Notes: generated by a model not told the origin, from the sequence alone. A stretch of 64,000 bases of DNA from an uncultured Lachnospiraceae bacterium (GCA_910579615.1 CAJTUA010000018.1:1-64000); one strand, 5' to 3'; counted from the first letter of the stretch, positions 1-10,016 are shown. Program-made: numbers and translations.

Positions 1-37
1 AATATATTGTCGCATCTGGTACATATTTTGTCCCAAT

Positions 38-72
38 GCAACATTTCCCGCAAAATGTTGCCGATTTTTGTT
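38..72 (+). terminator. Probable intrinsic terminator of an upstream gene outside the window
   Basis: A 9-bp inverted repeat (GCAACATTT at 38-46, AAATGTTGC at 53-61) with a 6-nt loop is followed by a short T-rich tract. It probably ends a plus-strand gene lying before the window. Confidence 0.45.
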
Positions 73-546
73 GAATTTATAAAAACTTTACACTATTAGA
101 ACAAAATAACCCCGAAATATAAGAAACGCCAAACAAGCAAAATTTCCAAATACCATTAAACTGACTGGAAAACATTAAAAACATGCACCACAATTTTTCT
201 CCTTGCATTTTCTGCCCCTGTATGTTACACTAACCCTATCAATAATTGCAAAGATTTCCGAAATTTCACCTAGATTTCTATAGGACATTATTTCTGCCAG
301 ACTAAGTGGAGAGTCCTTCCAAATGAATTCCTTGCAAAAAGAAAACAGAATAGCAGGGAAGCCAGAAGGAAGGATGGTGTAACACATGCAACACTCACAG
401 CCATTATGAGTGATATAATACCAATCAAGAATGGTGCGGCAGAATAGAGGATGCTGATTTGCCTTATTGACACAGATATATCCAAAAGTCCATTCCTTCT
501 TTCTTATCCCTGTGCCAAACATCCAACAGGAAAGAGAGGAATGTGA
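73..546. other. AT-rich intergenic region, no convincing gene
   Basis: No reading frame here has both a plausible ribosome binding site and recognisable protein features. The best candidate is a 65-codon hydrophobic frame on the minus strand (288-485); its only Shine-Dalgarno-like bases touch the start codon, so it is not called as a gene. Confidence 0.5.
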
Positions 547-1596
547 ATGGTCAACGAAAACAACAGAAGAAAGATTACCCCACGGACGGACAACCAGGAG
601 GACAAAAGCGGGATTGCGGTGTCTTCATCCGAAACGGTTGATGAAAATATCGTAATATCCGAAGAAGACCTCCGGGCAATCTCAAAATTGTGCCTTTTTG
701 ACGATGACTTGATGACATTAGTATTTGACAGGAATATTGAGGCGACGGAATTATTGCTGAATATTATTCTTGGGCGGGATGACCTGAAAGTGCTTGAGGT
801 GGTGGCGCAGCGCGAATATAAAAGCCCGGTCAACGGTGGACGTTCTATCATCCTCGATATTTATGCGAGAGATGAGGCTGGGAAGGTTTATGATATTGAG
901 GTACAGCGCCTGTCTGGCGGTGCAGATGCCCACAGGGCGAGATTTCATAGCAGCATGGTTGATTTGAAGATGCTCAAACAGAACCAGAAGTTTACAGAAC
1001 TATGCGATTCATATGTTATATTTATTACAAGGTATGATGTAATGGGGGCTGGGCTGCCCTTGTACCACGTAAAACGAACGGTGGAGGAAACGGGAGAGCT
1101 GTTCGGGGATGGTTCCCATATTATATATGTGAATGGGAGTTACCGGAATAATAAAAATTCGATGGGGAAACTGATGCATGATTTCCGGTGCAGGAGTGCA
1201 GACGATATGTTTTACGAGCCTCTGGCAAAGCAGGTGAGGCATTTCAAGGAAACGGGAGGAGGGCAAAGAGCGATGTGCGAAGTGATTGAGGAATTGGTGG
1301 AGAAGAGGGCGGAGAAAAGAGCAGAGGAGCGAGCCGGAAAGATGGCAGAAAAGATGGCAGAAAAAATGGCGGAAGAAATGGTAGAAAAAATAGTCGGAAA
1401 GATGGCGGAAGAAATGGCCGGAAAAATGGCGGAAGAAATGGCGGAAAAAATGGCGGAAAAAGTGGCGGAAACAATAACGCAAGCAAATGTGCACCGCATG
1501 CTTGCAAAGGGAAAGCTGACAATGGAAGAAATTGCAGAGTATACAGATTTGCCAGTTGAAACCGTGCGCAAATTGGCGGCATCACAGCAAGCATAA
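547..1596 (+). CDS. Rpn-family PD-(D/E)XK nuclease/transposase-like protein with tetrapeptide repeats
   Basis: This 349-aa protein resembles the Rpn/PD-(D/E)XK transposase-like family, whose characterised members are DNA endonucleases promoting RecA-independent recombination. A catalytic-type pattern is visible: D104 in ILDIYARDE, then E118-V-Q120 in YDIEVQR, followed by the usual FHSSMVDLKML and YVIFITRYD blocks. Residues about 250-312 are an imperfect run of MAEK/MAEE/MVEK tetrapeptides, predicted as a charged helix or coiled coil. The last 30 residues look like a small helix-turn-helix (MLAKGKLTMEEIAEYTDLP). The start is supported by GAGG 9 nt upstream. Members are often multicopy in gut Clostridia. 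It stands alone here, 44 bp before the hydrogenase gene, and probably has no functional link to it. Confidence 0.85.
   Translation: MVNENNRRKITPRTDNQEDKSGIAVSSSETVDENIVISEEDLRAISKLCLFDDDLMTLVFDRNIEATELLLNIILGRDDLKVLEVVAQREYKSPVNGGRSIILDIYARDEAGKVYDIEVQRLSGGADAHRARFHSSMVDLKMLKQNQKFTELCDSYVIFITRYDVMGAGLPLYHVKRTVEETGELFGDGSHIIYVNGSYRNNKNSMGKLMHDFRCRSADDMFYEPLAKQVRHFKETGGGQRAMCEVIEELVEKRAEKRAEERAGKMAEKMAEKMAEEMVEKIVGKMAEEMAGKMAEEMAEKMAEKVAETITQANVHRMLAKGKLTMEEIAEYTDLPVETVRKLAASQQA
1300..1480 (+). repeat. Imperfect 12-nt tandem repeats inside the Rpn-like gene
   Basis: Roughly fifteen imperfect 12-nt units of the type AAAATGGCGGAA encode (M/V)(A/V)E(K/E) tetrapeptides. Every unit is a multiple of 3 nt, so copy-number change would alter helix length without shifting the frame. 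The array also creates long spurious open frames on the other strand. Confidence 0.8.
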
Positions 1597-1640
1597 TATT
1601 TTTGAGGGCAATGTGCCGGGAAAGGAGAACGTAAACCTTT

Positions 1641-3167
1641 ATGCGGGGAATTGAGACGAGAATTCAGGAAATCCGCCACCGGATTTTCCGTGAGGTGGCA
1701 AGGATGGCGTACCACACCGAATGGTCGGTGGATAAGCGCATTGACGAATTGCCATATAAAATCATGCCGGGGGAGGTTGCCAATTTCGGCAAGGATATTT
1801 TTTTGGAGCGCGCGATTGTCGGGGAGCGCCTGCGTCTGGCAATGGGACTGCCGAACCGCTCGGCGGCGGAGCACTCTCCGATTTCGGAGAATATTGAGGC
1901 GGCGGACCGACCAGAAACCTATTACACGCCGCCGTTGATCAATGTGATTAAATTCGCGTGCAACAGTTGCCCGGAAAAGCGCGTGATTGTGACGGAGGGA
2001 TGCCAGGGCTGTCTTGCCCACCCATGTGTGGAAGTCTGCCCGAAGGATGCGGTGACGCTCGATTATAAGCTTGGGCGTTCGCAGATTGACCAGGAAAAAT
2101 GCATTAAATGCGGGCGCTGCGCGAGTGCCTGTGCGTACAACGCCATTATTGTGCAGGAGCGCCCCTGTGCGGCGGCATGCGGCATGAATGCGATTCATTC
2201 GGACGAGAACGGGAGGGCGGATATTGACTATGAAAAATGCGTTTCCTGCGGACAGTGTCTCGTGAATTGCCCGTTCGGCGCGATTGCGGACAAATCCCAG
2301 ATTTTCCAGACCATCCGCGCCATCCAGTCCGGGGAGCGCGTTTATGCGGCAGTGGCTCCGGCGTTTGTCGGGCAGTTTGGTCCGAAGGTAACGCCGGGAA
2401 AGCTGCGCTCTGCGATGAAGCAGCTTGGTTTCCATGATGTGGTTGAGGTGGCGTTGGGGGCCGACCTCTGCGCGACACAGGAAGCGGAGGATTTTGTGCG
2501 GGAGGTGCCGGAGCATCTGCCATTTATGGGTACATCGTGCTGTCCGGCGTGGTCAATGATGGCGAAAAAACTCTACCCGGAGCACGCGAACTGCATTTCG
2601 ATGGCATTGACGCCCATGACTTTGACCGCCCGCTATATCAAGCAGCACGACCCGGACGCGAAGGTTGTTTTTATCGGACCATGTGCGGCGAAAAAGCTTG
2701 AGGCGATGCGGCGGACGGTGCGCAGTGAGGTGGATTTTGTGCTGACATTCGAGGAGGTCGCAGGTATCTTTGCAGCAAAGCATGTGGAGCTTGAGAACGC
2801 GCAGGAAGACCCGAACGGCGTGGACAATGTGTCCGCGGACGGACGCAATTTTGCGGTTTCCGGCGGCGTGGCGCAGTCGGTGGTAAATGTGATAAAAAGC
2901 CGCTATCCGGAGCGCGAGGTGAAGGTGGCGAATGCGGAGAGCCTGCAGGACTGCCGGAAAATGCTGGCGATGGCGGTTGCCGGGAAGTACGACGGCTACC
3001 TGCTTGAAGGGATGGCATGCCCGGGCGGCTGCATTGCCGGGGCGGGCACGATGCAACCGATTGCCAAGTCGAAGGTGGCGGTGAATTTGTACGCGAAACA
3101 GGCAAAGCATACAAATTCGAGCGAGACTGAGCAGGTGAAGGAACTGGAGAGGCTGATTGATAAGTGA
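1641..3167 (+). CDS. Monomeric [FeFe] hydrogenase, group B-like
   Basis: This 508-aa cytoplasmic iron-sulfur enzyme should catalyse reversible proton reduction or H2 oxidation with ferredoxin-type electrons. Several cysteine clusters lie at about residues 110-225 (CQGCLAHPCVEVCP, CIKCGRCASAC, CVSCGQCLVNCP), typical of ferredoxin-like domains. The H-cluster signatures follow: L1 TSCCPAW near 297, an L2-like GPCAAKKLE near 346, and L3 EGMACPGGC near 456. Length and the cysteine-rich N-terminal arrangement fit the group B-like monomeric enzymes of Clostridia. All H-cluster cysteines expected from the three motifs are present. AAGGAG lies 13 nt before the ATG, a slightly long spacing. No maturases (HydE, HydF, HydG) are in the window. 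A terminator follows immediately, so the gene probably ends its transcript. Confidence 0.92.
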   Translation: MRGIETRIQEIRHRIFREVARMAYHTEWSVDKRIDELPYKIMPGEVANFGKDIFLERAIVGERLRLAMGLPNRSAAEHSPISENIEAADRPETYYTPPLINVIKFACNSCPEKRVIVTEGCQGCLAHPCVEVCPKDAVTLDYKLGRSQIDQEKCIKCGRCASACAYNAIIVQERPCAAACGMNAIHSDENGRADIDYEKCVSCGQCLVNCPFGAIADKSQIFQTIRAIQSGERVYAAVAPAFVGQFGPKVTPGKLRSAMKQLGFHDVVEVALGADLCATQEAEDFVREVPEHLPFMGTSCCPAWSMMAKKLYPEHANCISMALTPMTLTARYIKQHDPDAKVVFIGPCAAKKLEAMRRTVRSEVDFVLTFEEVAGIFAAKHVELENAQEDPNGVDNVSADGRNFAVSGGVAQSVVNVIKSRYPEREVKVANAESLQDCRKMLAMAVAGKYDGYLLEGMACPGGCIAGAGTMQPIAKSKVAVNLYAKQAKHTNSSETEQVKELERLIDK

Positions 3168-3176
3168 TTGAAAAGG

Positions 3177-3212
3177 GCGGCATTGGCGAAAAAACCGATG
3201 CCGCTTTATTGC
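3177..3212 (+). terminator. Intrinsic terminator after the hydrogenase gene
   Basis: A 10-bp stem with one G-U pair (GCGGCATTGG at 3177-3186, CCGATGCCGC at 3195-3204) encloses an A-rich loop and is followed by TTTATT. Confidence 0.75.
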
Positions 3213-3449
3213 CGGATTTGGACGGGAAAAAATAACAGAAAATCTTTATACTTTTTTTATTGCATTTTCCCCTGTTTCGTTTTATCTTATTTCCAATATA
3301 TTTCATTTTCTCCACGCATTGTCCGGAACACCTGCTGCATTTAAGCAAACGGATGCCGTGTGGAAACGGAGGGGGGTCTGTGCTGCGCCAGGCTGTGGTT
3401 TTCTTAAAATCCCTCTTACAAAAAAGGACGCAGCATTTGGAGGCTTGGC

Positions 3450-5798
3450 ATGTTAGAATTAAAGGATATCCGGAAGACTTACCATGTCGGTGACATCAAG
3501 ACAAAGGCGCTCGACGGTGTCAGCGTGGCATTCCGCGAGAAGGAATTTGTCGCTATTTTGGGTACAAGCGGTTCGGGCAAGACCACCTGCTTAAACATTA
3601 TTGGCGGTCTTGACCACTATGATTCGGGGGATTTGCGGATTAAGGGCAAGAGCACAAAAGATTTTAAGGACAGTGATTGGGATGCATACCGAAACAATTC
3701 CATTGGTTTTGTATTCCAGAGCTACAACCTGATTGCACATTTAAGCATTGTGGCGAATGTGGAGCTTGGCATGACGCTTTCCAATGTGCCGCCGCAGGAG
3801 AGGCACCAAAGGGCGTTGGAAGCGCTTGAGCGCGTCGGCCTAAAAGAGCATCTGCACAAGAAGCCGAACCAGCTTTCCGGTGGTCAGATGCAGCGGGTGG
3901 CGATTGCGCGCGCGTTAGCGAACGACCCGGAGATTTTGCTGTGCGATGAGCCAACAGGGGCGCTTGACAGTACGACGAGCGTGCAGATTATGGATTTGAT
4001 AAAGGAGGTTGCCAAGGATAAGCTGGTGATTATGGTAACGCACAACCCGGAGCTTGCAGAGCGTTACGCTGACCGCATCATCCGTTTCTCGGACGGGAAA
4101 ATCATTGACGACAGCCATCCGCATGAGGAGCGCCCAAAGCCGGACCAGTTCCGCCTGAAAAAGACGAGCATGAAGCTGCGCACGGCGCTGCATTTATCCT
4201 TCAACAATCTGTACACCAAAAAAGGGAGGACGTTCCTGACCGCATTTGCATCGAGCATCGGCATTATCGGCATTGCCGTGATTCTAAGCCTTTCGACGGG
4301 ATTTCAGGCGGAGATTGACGATTTCCAGGCGGGCGCGATGGCGGAGTTCCCGATTATCATCAGCCAGGCGACACAGGAAGTCAATATGGACGAATATATG
4401 CAGGAGTCGCAGATTTGGCAGGAGCGGGTGACGGGCACGGGCGAGTACGCGAACACGGACAGCGTGCAGATTGTGGATTCCTCCTCAACCATCAAGACAC
4501 ACACGAACAAGCTTGATGGTGCGTTCGCGGATTATCTCGCGGGCATCTCGCCGGATATCTGCGGCAGCATCGGCTATGTGCGCATCGCGAACATGAACCT
4601 GATTAAAAAAACGGGGGATGGCTATCTTCCGGTTAGCTTCGCGAGCCCGATGATGTCGGGGAACCAGGGAAGCATGACATCCACAAGCAGCATGGGGCTT
4701 TCCTGCTATCCGGATTCCTTAAGGGGGGAGAGCTATCTGGAGAAGAACTACGAGCTCTTAGCGGGCAGCTATCCGGCAGCGGAAACGGATGTTGTGCTTG
4801 TCATCAACACGAGGAACCAGTTAGAAAAATCCCTGTATGAGCAGTTTGGCTTTACGCTTTCCGAAGGGCAGGCCGAAGTGCCGTTTGACGAGATTGTTGG
4901 GACGACGTTCCGCGTGGTTGATAACAATGATTACTATGTGACAACACAGTACGGCACCTTTTTGCCTGGCACGGATTATGAGGCAATGTACAATTCCGCC
5001 GCGGGCTTTGACATTAAAATTTCCGGTATTGTGCGCGCAAAGGAGGGCACAAGTATGTCCATGCTCGCCGCGGGCATTGCGTACAGCGATGCGCTGACAA
5101 AGCGGATTATCGCGGCCGGACAGGAATCGGATATCGTGAAGGCACAGCTTGCGTCCGATTTCAATATCATGACGATGCAGGAATTTGGCGAGGGTGAGAA
5201 GGAGCAGTTCATTTCCTACTTAGGCGGCAGCGCAACACCTTACATGGTGCTGCTGTTCCCGAGCAGCTTTGAGGCGAAGGACGAAGTCGTTGCCTATCTG
5301 GACGATTACAACGAAGGGAAGTCCGAGGACGATGTGGTGACCTACACTGACCTTGCTGGAACGATGTCAAATATGACGAGCGGCATTATGGACGGCGTCA
5401 CGATTGTCCTGATTGCGTTCGCGGCAATTTCGCTTGTTGTCAGTATGATTATGATTTGTATTATCACTTATACAAGTGTTATCGAGCGCACGAAGGAAAT
5501 CGGTATTTTGAAGGCGCTTGGTGCGAGGAAGAAGGATATCACGCGCGTGTTTGACGCGGAGACGATGATTCTTGGTGTATTCTCCGGTCTGCTCGGCGTA
5601 TTCATCGCGTGGCTGTGTACATTCCCGATTAACAAGGTTATCAATAATTTCGCGGGGCTGACGGGCGCATCGCATCTGCAGCTGACACACGCATTGATTC
5701 TGGTGGCAATCAGTACAGTGCTGACTGTGATTGGCGGGCATATCCCGGCGAAGATGGCATCGAAGAAGGATGCGGTTGAGGCATTGCGGGCGGAGTAA
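3450..5798 (+). CDS. MacB/Bce-like ABC transporter, ATPase fused to FtsX-type permease
   Basis: This 782-aa protein carries an ATPase and a permease in one chain. Residues 1-230 form a complete ABC ATPase: Walker A GTSGSGKTT near 37, Q-loop VFQSYN, signature LSGGQMQR, Walker B ILLCDEPTGALD and the H-loop in MVTHNPE. The permease begins near 245 with one membrane segment. A large extracytoplasmic region of about 330 residues follows, then three C-terminal membrane segments from about residue 640. This is the MacB_PCD/FtsX layout associated with export or sensing of peptides and antimicrobials. The start is preceded by GGAGG at good spacing. No two-component system or adaptor protein is adjacent, so the substrate is unknown. 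A strong terminator follows, indicating a monocistronic unit. Confidence 0.92.
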   Translation: MLELKDIRKTYHVGDIKTKALDGVSVAFREKEFVAILGTSGSGKTTCLNIIGGLDHYDSGDLRIKGKSTKDFKDSDWDAYRNNSIGFVFQSYNLIAHLSIVANVELGMTLSNVPPQERHQRALEALERVGLKEHLHKKPNQLSGGQMQRVAIARALANDPEILLCDEPTGALDSTTSVQIMDLIKEVAKDKLVIMVTHNPELAERYADRIIRFSDGKIIDDSHPHEERPKPDQFRLKKTSMKLRTALHLSFNNLYTKKGRTFLTAFASSIGIIGIAVILSLSTGFQAEIDDFQAGAMAEFPIIISQATQEVNMDEYMQESQIWQERVTGTGEYANTDSVQIVDSSSTIKTHTNKLDGAFADYLAGISPDICGSIGYVRIANMNLIKKTGDGYLPVSFASPMMSGNQGSMTSTSSMGLSCYPDSLRGESYLEKNYELLAGSYPAAETDVVLVINTRNQLEKSLYEQFGFTLSEGQAEVPFDEIVGTTFRVVDNNDYYVTTQYGTFLPGTDYEAMYNSAAGFDIKISGIVRAKEGTSMSMLAAGIAYSDALTKRIIAAGQESDIVKAQLASDFNIMTMQEFGEGEKEQFISYLGGSATPYMVLLFPSSFEAKDEVVAYLDDYNEGKSEDDVVTYTDLAGTMSNMTSGIMDGVTIVLIAFAAISLVVSMIMICIITYTSVIERTKEIGILKALGARKKDITRVFDAETMILGVFSGLLGVFIAWLCTFPINKVINNFAGLTGASHLQLTHALILVAISTVLTVIGGHIPAKMASKKDAVEALRAE

Positions 5799-5868
5799 AG
5801 CAGGAGAATATTTGTTAGCCTGCATAAGATATCCTGAATAAATTTTGATTTATTGTTTTGTTTTCAGT

Positions 5869-5928
5869 ATCCCTGTAACATTTTACTGTCGTGGTCTTTC
5901 TGCCAGGCAAATGTTACAGGGATTTTTG
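5869..5928 (+). terminator. Strong intrinsic terminator after the ABC transporter gene
   Basis: A perfect 15-bp inverted repeat (arms 5869-5883 and 5909-5923, core CCCTGTAACATTT) is followed directly by TTTTT. Confidence 0.85.
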
Positions 5929-6057
5929 TGCGGAAAATATAAAGAATAAGGAAAAAACTTCCGATATAAGATATGGGTATATATGCAATTGGAATGGGCA
6001 TTGCAGGCGGGAAAAATACAGTCAGTGGTATGCAAAAAGAAAGTGAGGAAAAGTAAA

Positions 6058-8898
6058 ATGAATCATGTGGAAAAGATGGGGGCGCGGCGGAAAGGAAGAA
6101 ACCGGAACGGTGTGAGGGAAACCAGGCGCTTTGTGGCACTTTTGTTGGTATTTTTCCTGGCTGTGGCAGGAGTTCCGGAGATGCTTACGGGGGTGGGGAG
6201 CCAAGAGCTTGCCTTTGCGGCAACCGATACCATGGAAGATGGGATGGGAACCATTTTTGACCCGTATGCGCAGGGGGCAGAGACAGGGCTTCCGACAGGA
6301 GGTGTGCTTCCGTGTGAAATCCGGGAAATCTCGGGGGAAGATGTTCCGGAGGATATTCCGGTTTACGGGGGCTCGGCAGTCTATTCTTTGCGGGAAGCCC
6401 AGAGCGATGTCCGTGCAGCGTACCGCTACGGTTATGGGCATTTATCGGAAGCCCAGAAAAAGTTTTATGATGATTGTCTGGCGGGGATTACGCAATTCCT
6501 TGCAGGGGAATACAAAACGAAAGATTTTACAGGGACGGGGGATTATGCGCAAGCATTCGGGGTGAAATATTCTGGTCTGAAAGGGTCGGATTTGTTTGCG
6601 GCATACTATTGCCTGCGCGATGATTATCCGGAATATTACTGGCTTTCAAACTATTCTTCCTATATGGGGGATACGTTTTATATCAACATAGACAAAGAAT
6701 ATTTTAAGGCATCGGTAAGAAACGCAACCGAAGCGGCGATTGCGAAGGGAACGCAAGAATATGTGGCTGCGCTGCAGGGCATAAGTGATGATTATGAGAA
6801 GCTTCGCACCATCCATGATAAGCTGATTGATGGGGTGGAATACGCCTATGTGCAAGGCTCAAGCAGCCGCCCGGAGGATGCTTTGTGGGCGCATTCGATT
6901 GCGGGGGTATTTGATGGGCACAACAAAGTCGTATGCGAGGGCTACGCAAAAACCCTGCAGCTGATTCTGAATCAGGCAGGGATTGAAAATGTCTACATGG
7001 TAGGAACCGCAGGTGGGGGTGCGCACGCGTGGAACGGCGTTAACATAGGGGGGCAGTGGTTTTATGTGGATGCGACATGGGATGATGCGGGTGCCAATTT
7101 CTTTGAGGATACGGGTCTTTTGTATCTGTATTTTTGCATTCCGGCATCTGTATTTACAAAAAACCATAAGGTAAATACGCCTTCTTCCAAGGAGTGGCTG
7201 TACGCGATTCCTTCGATGAGCGAGTCGAAGGACTGCACATTTTATGCTAAATATAACTGCGATTTTACGAAAACGGCGAGTGTGGAAGACGCAAAATCCA
7301 AGTTGGATGTTGCCGGGAAATCCGTGCCGGGTTCGTATATCCATGCGCTGGTCAGCCAAAGTACACAGGGATATTTCCGGAGTGCGGTCAGCGGCAAATA
7401 TGCGGGTGTTGTTGCCCCGGATGGGAACACAGTGTATTTGCTTGACGCGACGCAATATAAGGTGCTTCATCCGGCGATTAAGCTCGAGCTGGACAAAACC
7501 GAGCTTGAAATCAACCGCGATGAATCCAAAACCGCGGCATTGACTGCAACCCTGACGGCGGCGAACGGTGTTTGTGATGATGTGGTGCTTTGGTCATCTT
7601 CGAGCAAATGTGTTACCATCACACCGGGCAAGGACGGAAAAAGCGCAACACTGACTGCAAAACGGAATGGAACAGCCGTGATTACAGCAACGGCTGCCGC
7701 CGGAAAAATGTCTGTTTCCTGTACGGTGACCGTAACCGGAACGGCGGAATATGAAAATATCTATTTGGATGCGGCGGGCACAATCGTTCCGGATGAAGAT
7801 GATTTTATGGTTTGGGTCAATGGGGGAAATGTCGGCGCGACCAAAGATACCAAATACAATTATAAAGTGCGCAGCCTTTACACCGATATCCGGGCATCCC
7901 AGATTACAACTTTTGATTCCAAGGGGAGGGAGAAGAAGAAAACCGGGAAGCTGGTGGCAGGCATTACGCTTTCTGAGGAGGAACCAACGCTTGAGAAAGG
8001 GAAAATTGTAGATAAGGAAGCCGCAAAAATCGCGAAAGCGACGGTCAATGCGAAGACGGGGCTTGTGAAAGTGACGGCGCAGAAGCAGACCGGGGAAGTG
8101 TATCTTTGGGTTATTGATACCGGGGATGAGCACAATGTGGCGTATGCGAAGATAACGGTTACCGCGGCTCCCGCAAAAATTCTATTGAACGATGCGGATT
8201 ACGGGGTGGGGGGCAGGACGGTTGTAAAGAAGCAGACCCTTGCAATCGGCGAGAGCATGGATGTGTTTTTGGAGCCGCTCTTAGCATCTAAGGGAACGGA
8301 CATTGCGCAGGGAGGCAGCTATTGTGTTACTTACGGCAAGAACGGTGAGGACTATGTGAGTGTTGAGCCGATTCCGGGTTCGGAGTATGGTTTCCAAATC
8401 ACGCCGGTTGCGCTTGATGCTGCAAAAGCGGGCAAAACACTGAATGTGAAAGTCAATTTCGTATGCAACGAGAACAACAAAAAAGCTTCCATCAGCATCA
8501 CGGTTACAAACCCGATGGAAACGATTGCCTATGAAGCAGGGAATGGCCTGACCATGGTGGCGGATGATGCCTTTACGGTAAAGTATTCCGGGACACAGGC
8601 GCAGGAGCTGACCTTGCATTTTACCGCGCAGGAGACGGACACAGACTATGGTACGACCGATAAGCCGAAGATTTATGCACTTTCCACACCAAACAGCCTT
8701 ACCGTCAATGAAAAGGGCAAACCGGTTGTAACAAAACCGGCCGGGGCTACGGCGAAGCTGAAAGCTTCTTTCAGCCGTGACAAAAAGAGCATTGTCATAA
8801 AAGTGCCAAAGGGCCTTGGAGTGGGGACAAAGGCGTATTTTGCGCTGTATTATAATGAAGATTGCTATAAGGTTTGGTCGGTCGAAGTGGTTGAATAA
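6058..8898 (+). CDS. Secreted transglutaminase-like protein with BIG2 Ig-like domain
   Basis: The start is placed at 6058, preceded by GAGG, rather than at the upstream in-frame ATG at 5983. This gives 946 aa with a long positively charged N-terminus and a hydrophobic stretch (FVALLLVFFLAVAGVPEML) acting as a signal sequence. Residues about 110-345 form a transglutaminase-like/cysteine protease domain. A complete candidate triad is visible: C293 (VCEGYA), H323 (GAHAWN) and D338 (VDATWDD). A BIG2-type Ig-like domain follows at about 480-560 (LELDKTELEINRDES), then beta-rich repeats to the end. No LPXTG or other sorting motif was seen, so attachment to the wall is uncertain. It probably acts at the cell surface or is released. 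The substrate cannot be told from sequence. Confidence 0.85.
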   Translation: MNHVEKMGARRKGRNRNGVRETRRFVALLLVFFLAVAGVPEMLTGVGSQELAFAATDTMEDGMGTIFDPYAQGAETGLPTGGVLPCEIREISGEDVPEDIPVYGGSAVYSLREAQSDVRAAYRYGYGHLSEAQKKFYDDCLAGITQFLAGEYKTKDFTGTGDYAQAFGVKYSGLKGSDLFAAYYCLRDDYPEYYWLSNYSSYMGDTFYINIDKEYFKASVRNATEAAIAKGTQEYVAALQGISDDYEKLRTIHDKLIDGVEYAYVQGSSSRPEDALWAHSIAGVFDGHNKVVCEGYAKTLQLILNQAGIENVYMVGTAGGGAHAWNGVNIGGQWFYVDATWDDAGANFFEDTGLLYLYFCIPASVFTKNHKVNTPSSKEWLYAIPSMSESKDCTFYAKYNCDFTKTASVEDAKSKLDVAGKSVPGSYIHALVSQSTQGYFRSAVSGKYAGVVAPDGNTVYLLDATQYKVLHPAIKLELDKTELEINRDESKTAALTATLTAANGVCDDVVLWSSSSKCVTITPGKDGKSATLTAKRNGTAVITATAAAGKMSVSCTVTVTGTAEYENIYLDAAGTIVPDEDDFMVWVNGGNVGATKDTKYNYKVRSLYTDIRASQITTFDSKGREKKKTGKLVAGITLSEEEPTLEKGKIVDKEAAKIAKATVNAKTGLVKVTAQKQTGEVYLWVIDTGDEHNVAYAKITVTAAPAKILLNDADYGVGGRTVVKKQTLAIGESMDVFLEPLLASKGTDIAQGGSYCVTYGKNGEDYVSVEPIPGSEYGFQITPVALDAAKAGKTLNVKVNFVCNENNKKASISITVTNPMETIAYEAGNGLTMVADDAFTVKYSGTQAQELTLHFTAQETDTDYGTTDKPKIYALSTPNSLTVNEKGKPVVTKPAGATAKLKASFSRDKKSIVIKVPKGLGVGTKAYFALYYNEDCYKVWSVEVVE

Positions 8899-8904
8899 GA
8901 AAGA

Positions 8905-8934
8905 GGGGCATTTCATTTTATTTGCCAATGCCCC
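8905..8934 (+). terminator. Hairpin after the transglutaminase-like gene, possible terminator
   Basis: GGGGCATT (8905-8912) pairs with AATGCCCC (8927-8934) just after the stop codon. There is no real T-run behind it, so termination is only likely, not certain. The following bases TTGACG could be a -35 element for the degV-like gene, with a weak TACGAT 17 nt downstream. Confidence 0.45.
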
Positions 8935-9143
8935 TTGACGAAATCCAATTTTCGGTATACGATAAACAGGCAGGAAAGAATTGGACGGCGGCTGTGCTAA
9001 AAACCGGACACAACATGGGGGCGGCACCGATTTGCCCCGCTAAGAAGGCAAATCCAAGGCGGATTGTGTGTATTCTACCGGTAGGAATGTCCGCAGGATT
9101 ATGGAAACGGCACGCCGGAATATCGAACGAAATGAGGATTGAG

Positions 9144-10016
9144 ATGGAACGAGTTGCGGTAGTAACAGACAGTAACAGCGGCATTACACAGAAGGAGGGC
9201 AGGGAGCTTGGGATTTGTGTGCTCCCGATGCCATTTACGATTGACGGGGAAACGTTTTATGAGGATATCAGCCTGACACAGGAGGAATTTTACGAGCGCC
9301 TTAAGGCAGGGGCGGATATCTCAACCTCGCAGCCGGTGGCGGGCGATGTCATTGACCTGTGGAAAAATCTTTTAAAGGAATACGATTCGGTCGTGCACAT
9401 CCCGATGTCAAGCGGCTTAAGCGGCTCCTGTGAGACAGCGGTCGTGCTTGCCGAAGATTTTGAAGGCAAGGTGCAGGTGGTCAACAACCAGCGCATTTCC
9501 GTAACACAGCGCCAGTCGGTGCTGGATGCGATTGAGCTTGTGCGGCAGGGCTATACGGCGGTACAGATTCGTGAAATCCTTGAGAGGGATAAGATGGAGT
9601 CGAGCATCTATATTATGCTTGACACATTGAAATATCTGAAAAAGGGCGGGCGCATCACGCCGGCAGCAGCGGCGCTTGGTACGATTTTGAATTTGAAGCC
9701 TGTGCTGCAGATTCAGGGCGAGAAGTTGGACGCATTTACAAAAGCGCGCAATGTCAAGCAGGGAAAGCGCGCGATGTTGGACGCGATGAAGCGCGATATT
9801 GAGACGCGTTTTGCGGATGGCAGTGGGCAGCCGGTTTATCTGGAGGTTGCCTATACCTATGACATTGAGGCGGCAAATGCCTTTAAGGAGGAGGTTGCGG
9901 CGCAGTTTCCAGGCTATGACATTGTGATGAATCCGCTGTCGCTGAGCGTGTCATGCCATATCGGTCCAGGAGCGCTGGCCGTGGCTTGCTCGAAAAAGCT
10001 GCCGGAGCTGAAATAA
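9144..10016 (+). CDS. DegV family fatty-acid-binding protein
   Basis: This 290-aa protein has the DegV fold signatures: VAVVTDSNSGIT at the N-terminus, TSQPVAGDV, the PMSSGLSG block that binds the lipid carboxylate, and the LKKGGRI motif in the second domain. Family members (FakB-like) bind fatty acids and present them to a fatty acid kinase; no fakA-like gene is in the window. The start at 9144 (MERVAVV) is chosen because AGG lies 8 nt upstream and the domain begins there; longer in-frame starts would add residues unlike the family. It sits between two surface-protein genes and appears to be transcribed alone. Confidence 0.9.
   Translation: MERVAVVTDSNSGITQKEGRELGICVLPMPFTIDGETFYEDISLTQEEFYERLKAGADISTSQPVAGDVIDLWKNLLKEYDSVVHIPMSSGLSGSCETAVVLAEDFEGKVQVVNNQRISVTQRQSVLDAIELVRQGYTAVQIREILERDKMESSIYIMLDTLKYLKKGGRITPAAAALGTILNLKPVLQIQGEKLDAFTKARNVKQGKRAMLDAMKRDIETRFADGSGQPVYLEVAYTYDIEAANAFKEEVAAQFPGYDIVMNPLSLSVSCHIGPGALAVACSKKLPELK

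Noticed and set aside
175..522. Minus-strand frames of 115 and 65 codons at the window start
   Set aside because: No recognisable family and no properly spaced ribosome binding site; the hydrophobic one could be chance in AT-rich DNA.
1009..1494. Long minus-strand frame rich in FRHF repeats opposite the Rpn-type gene
   Set aside because: It is the antisense reading of the in-frame tetrapeptide repeats and has no ribosome binding site.
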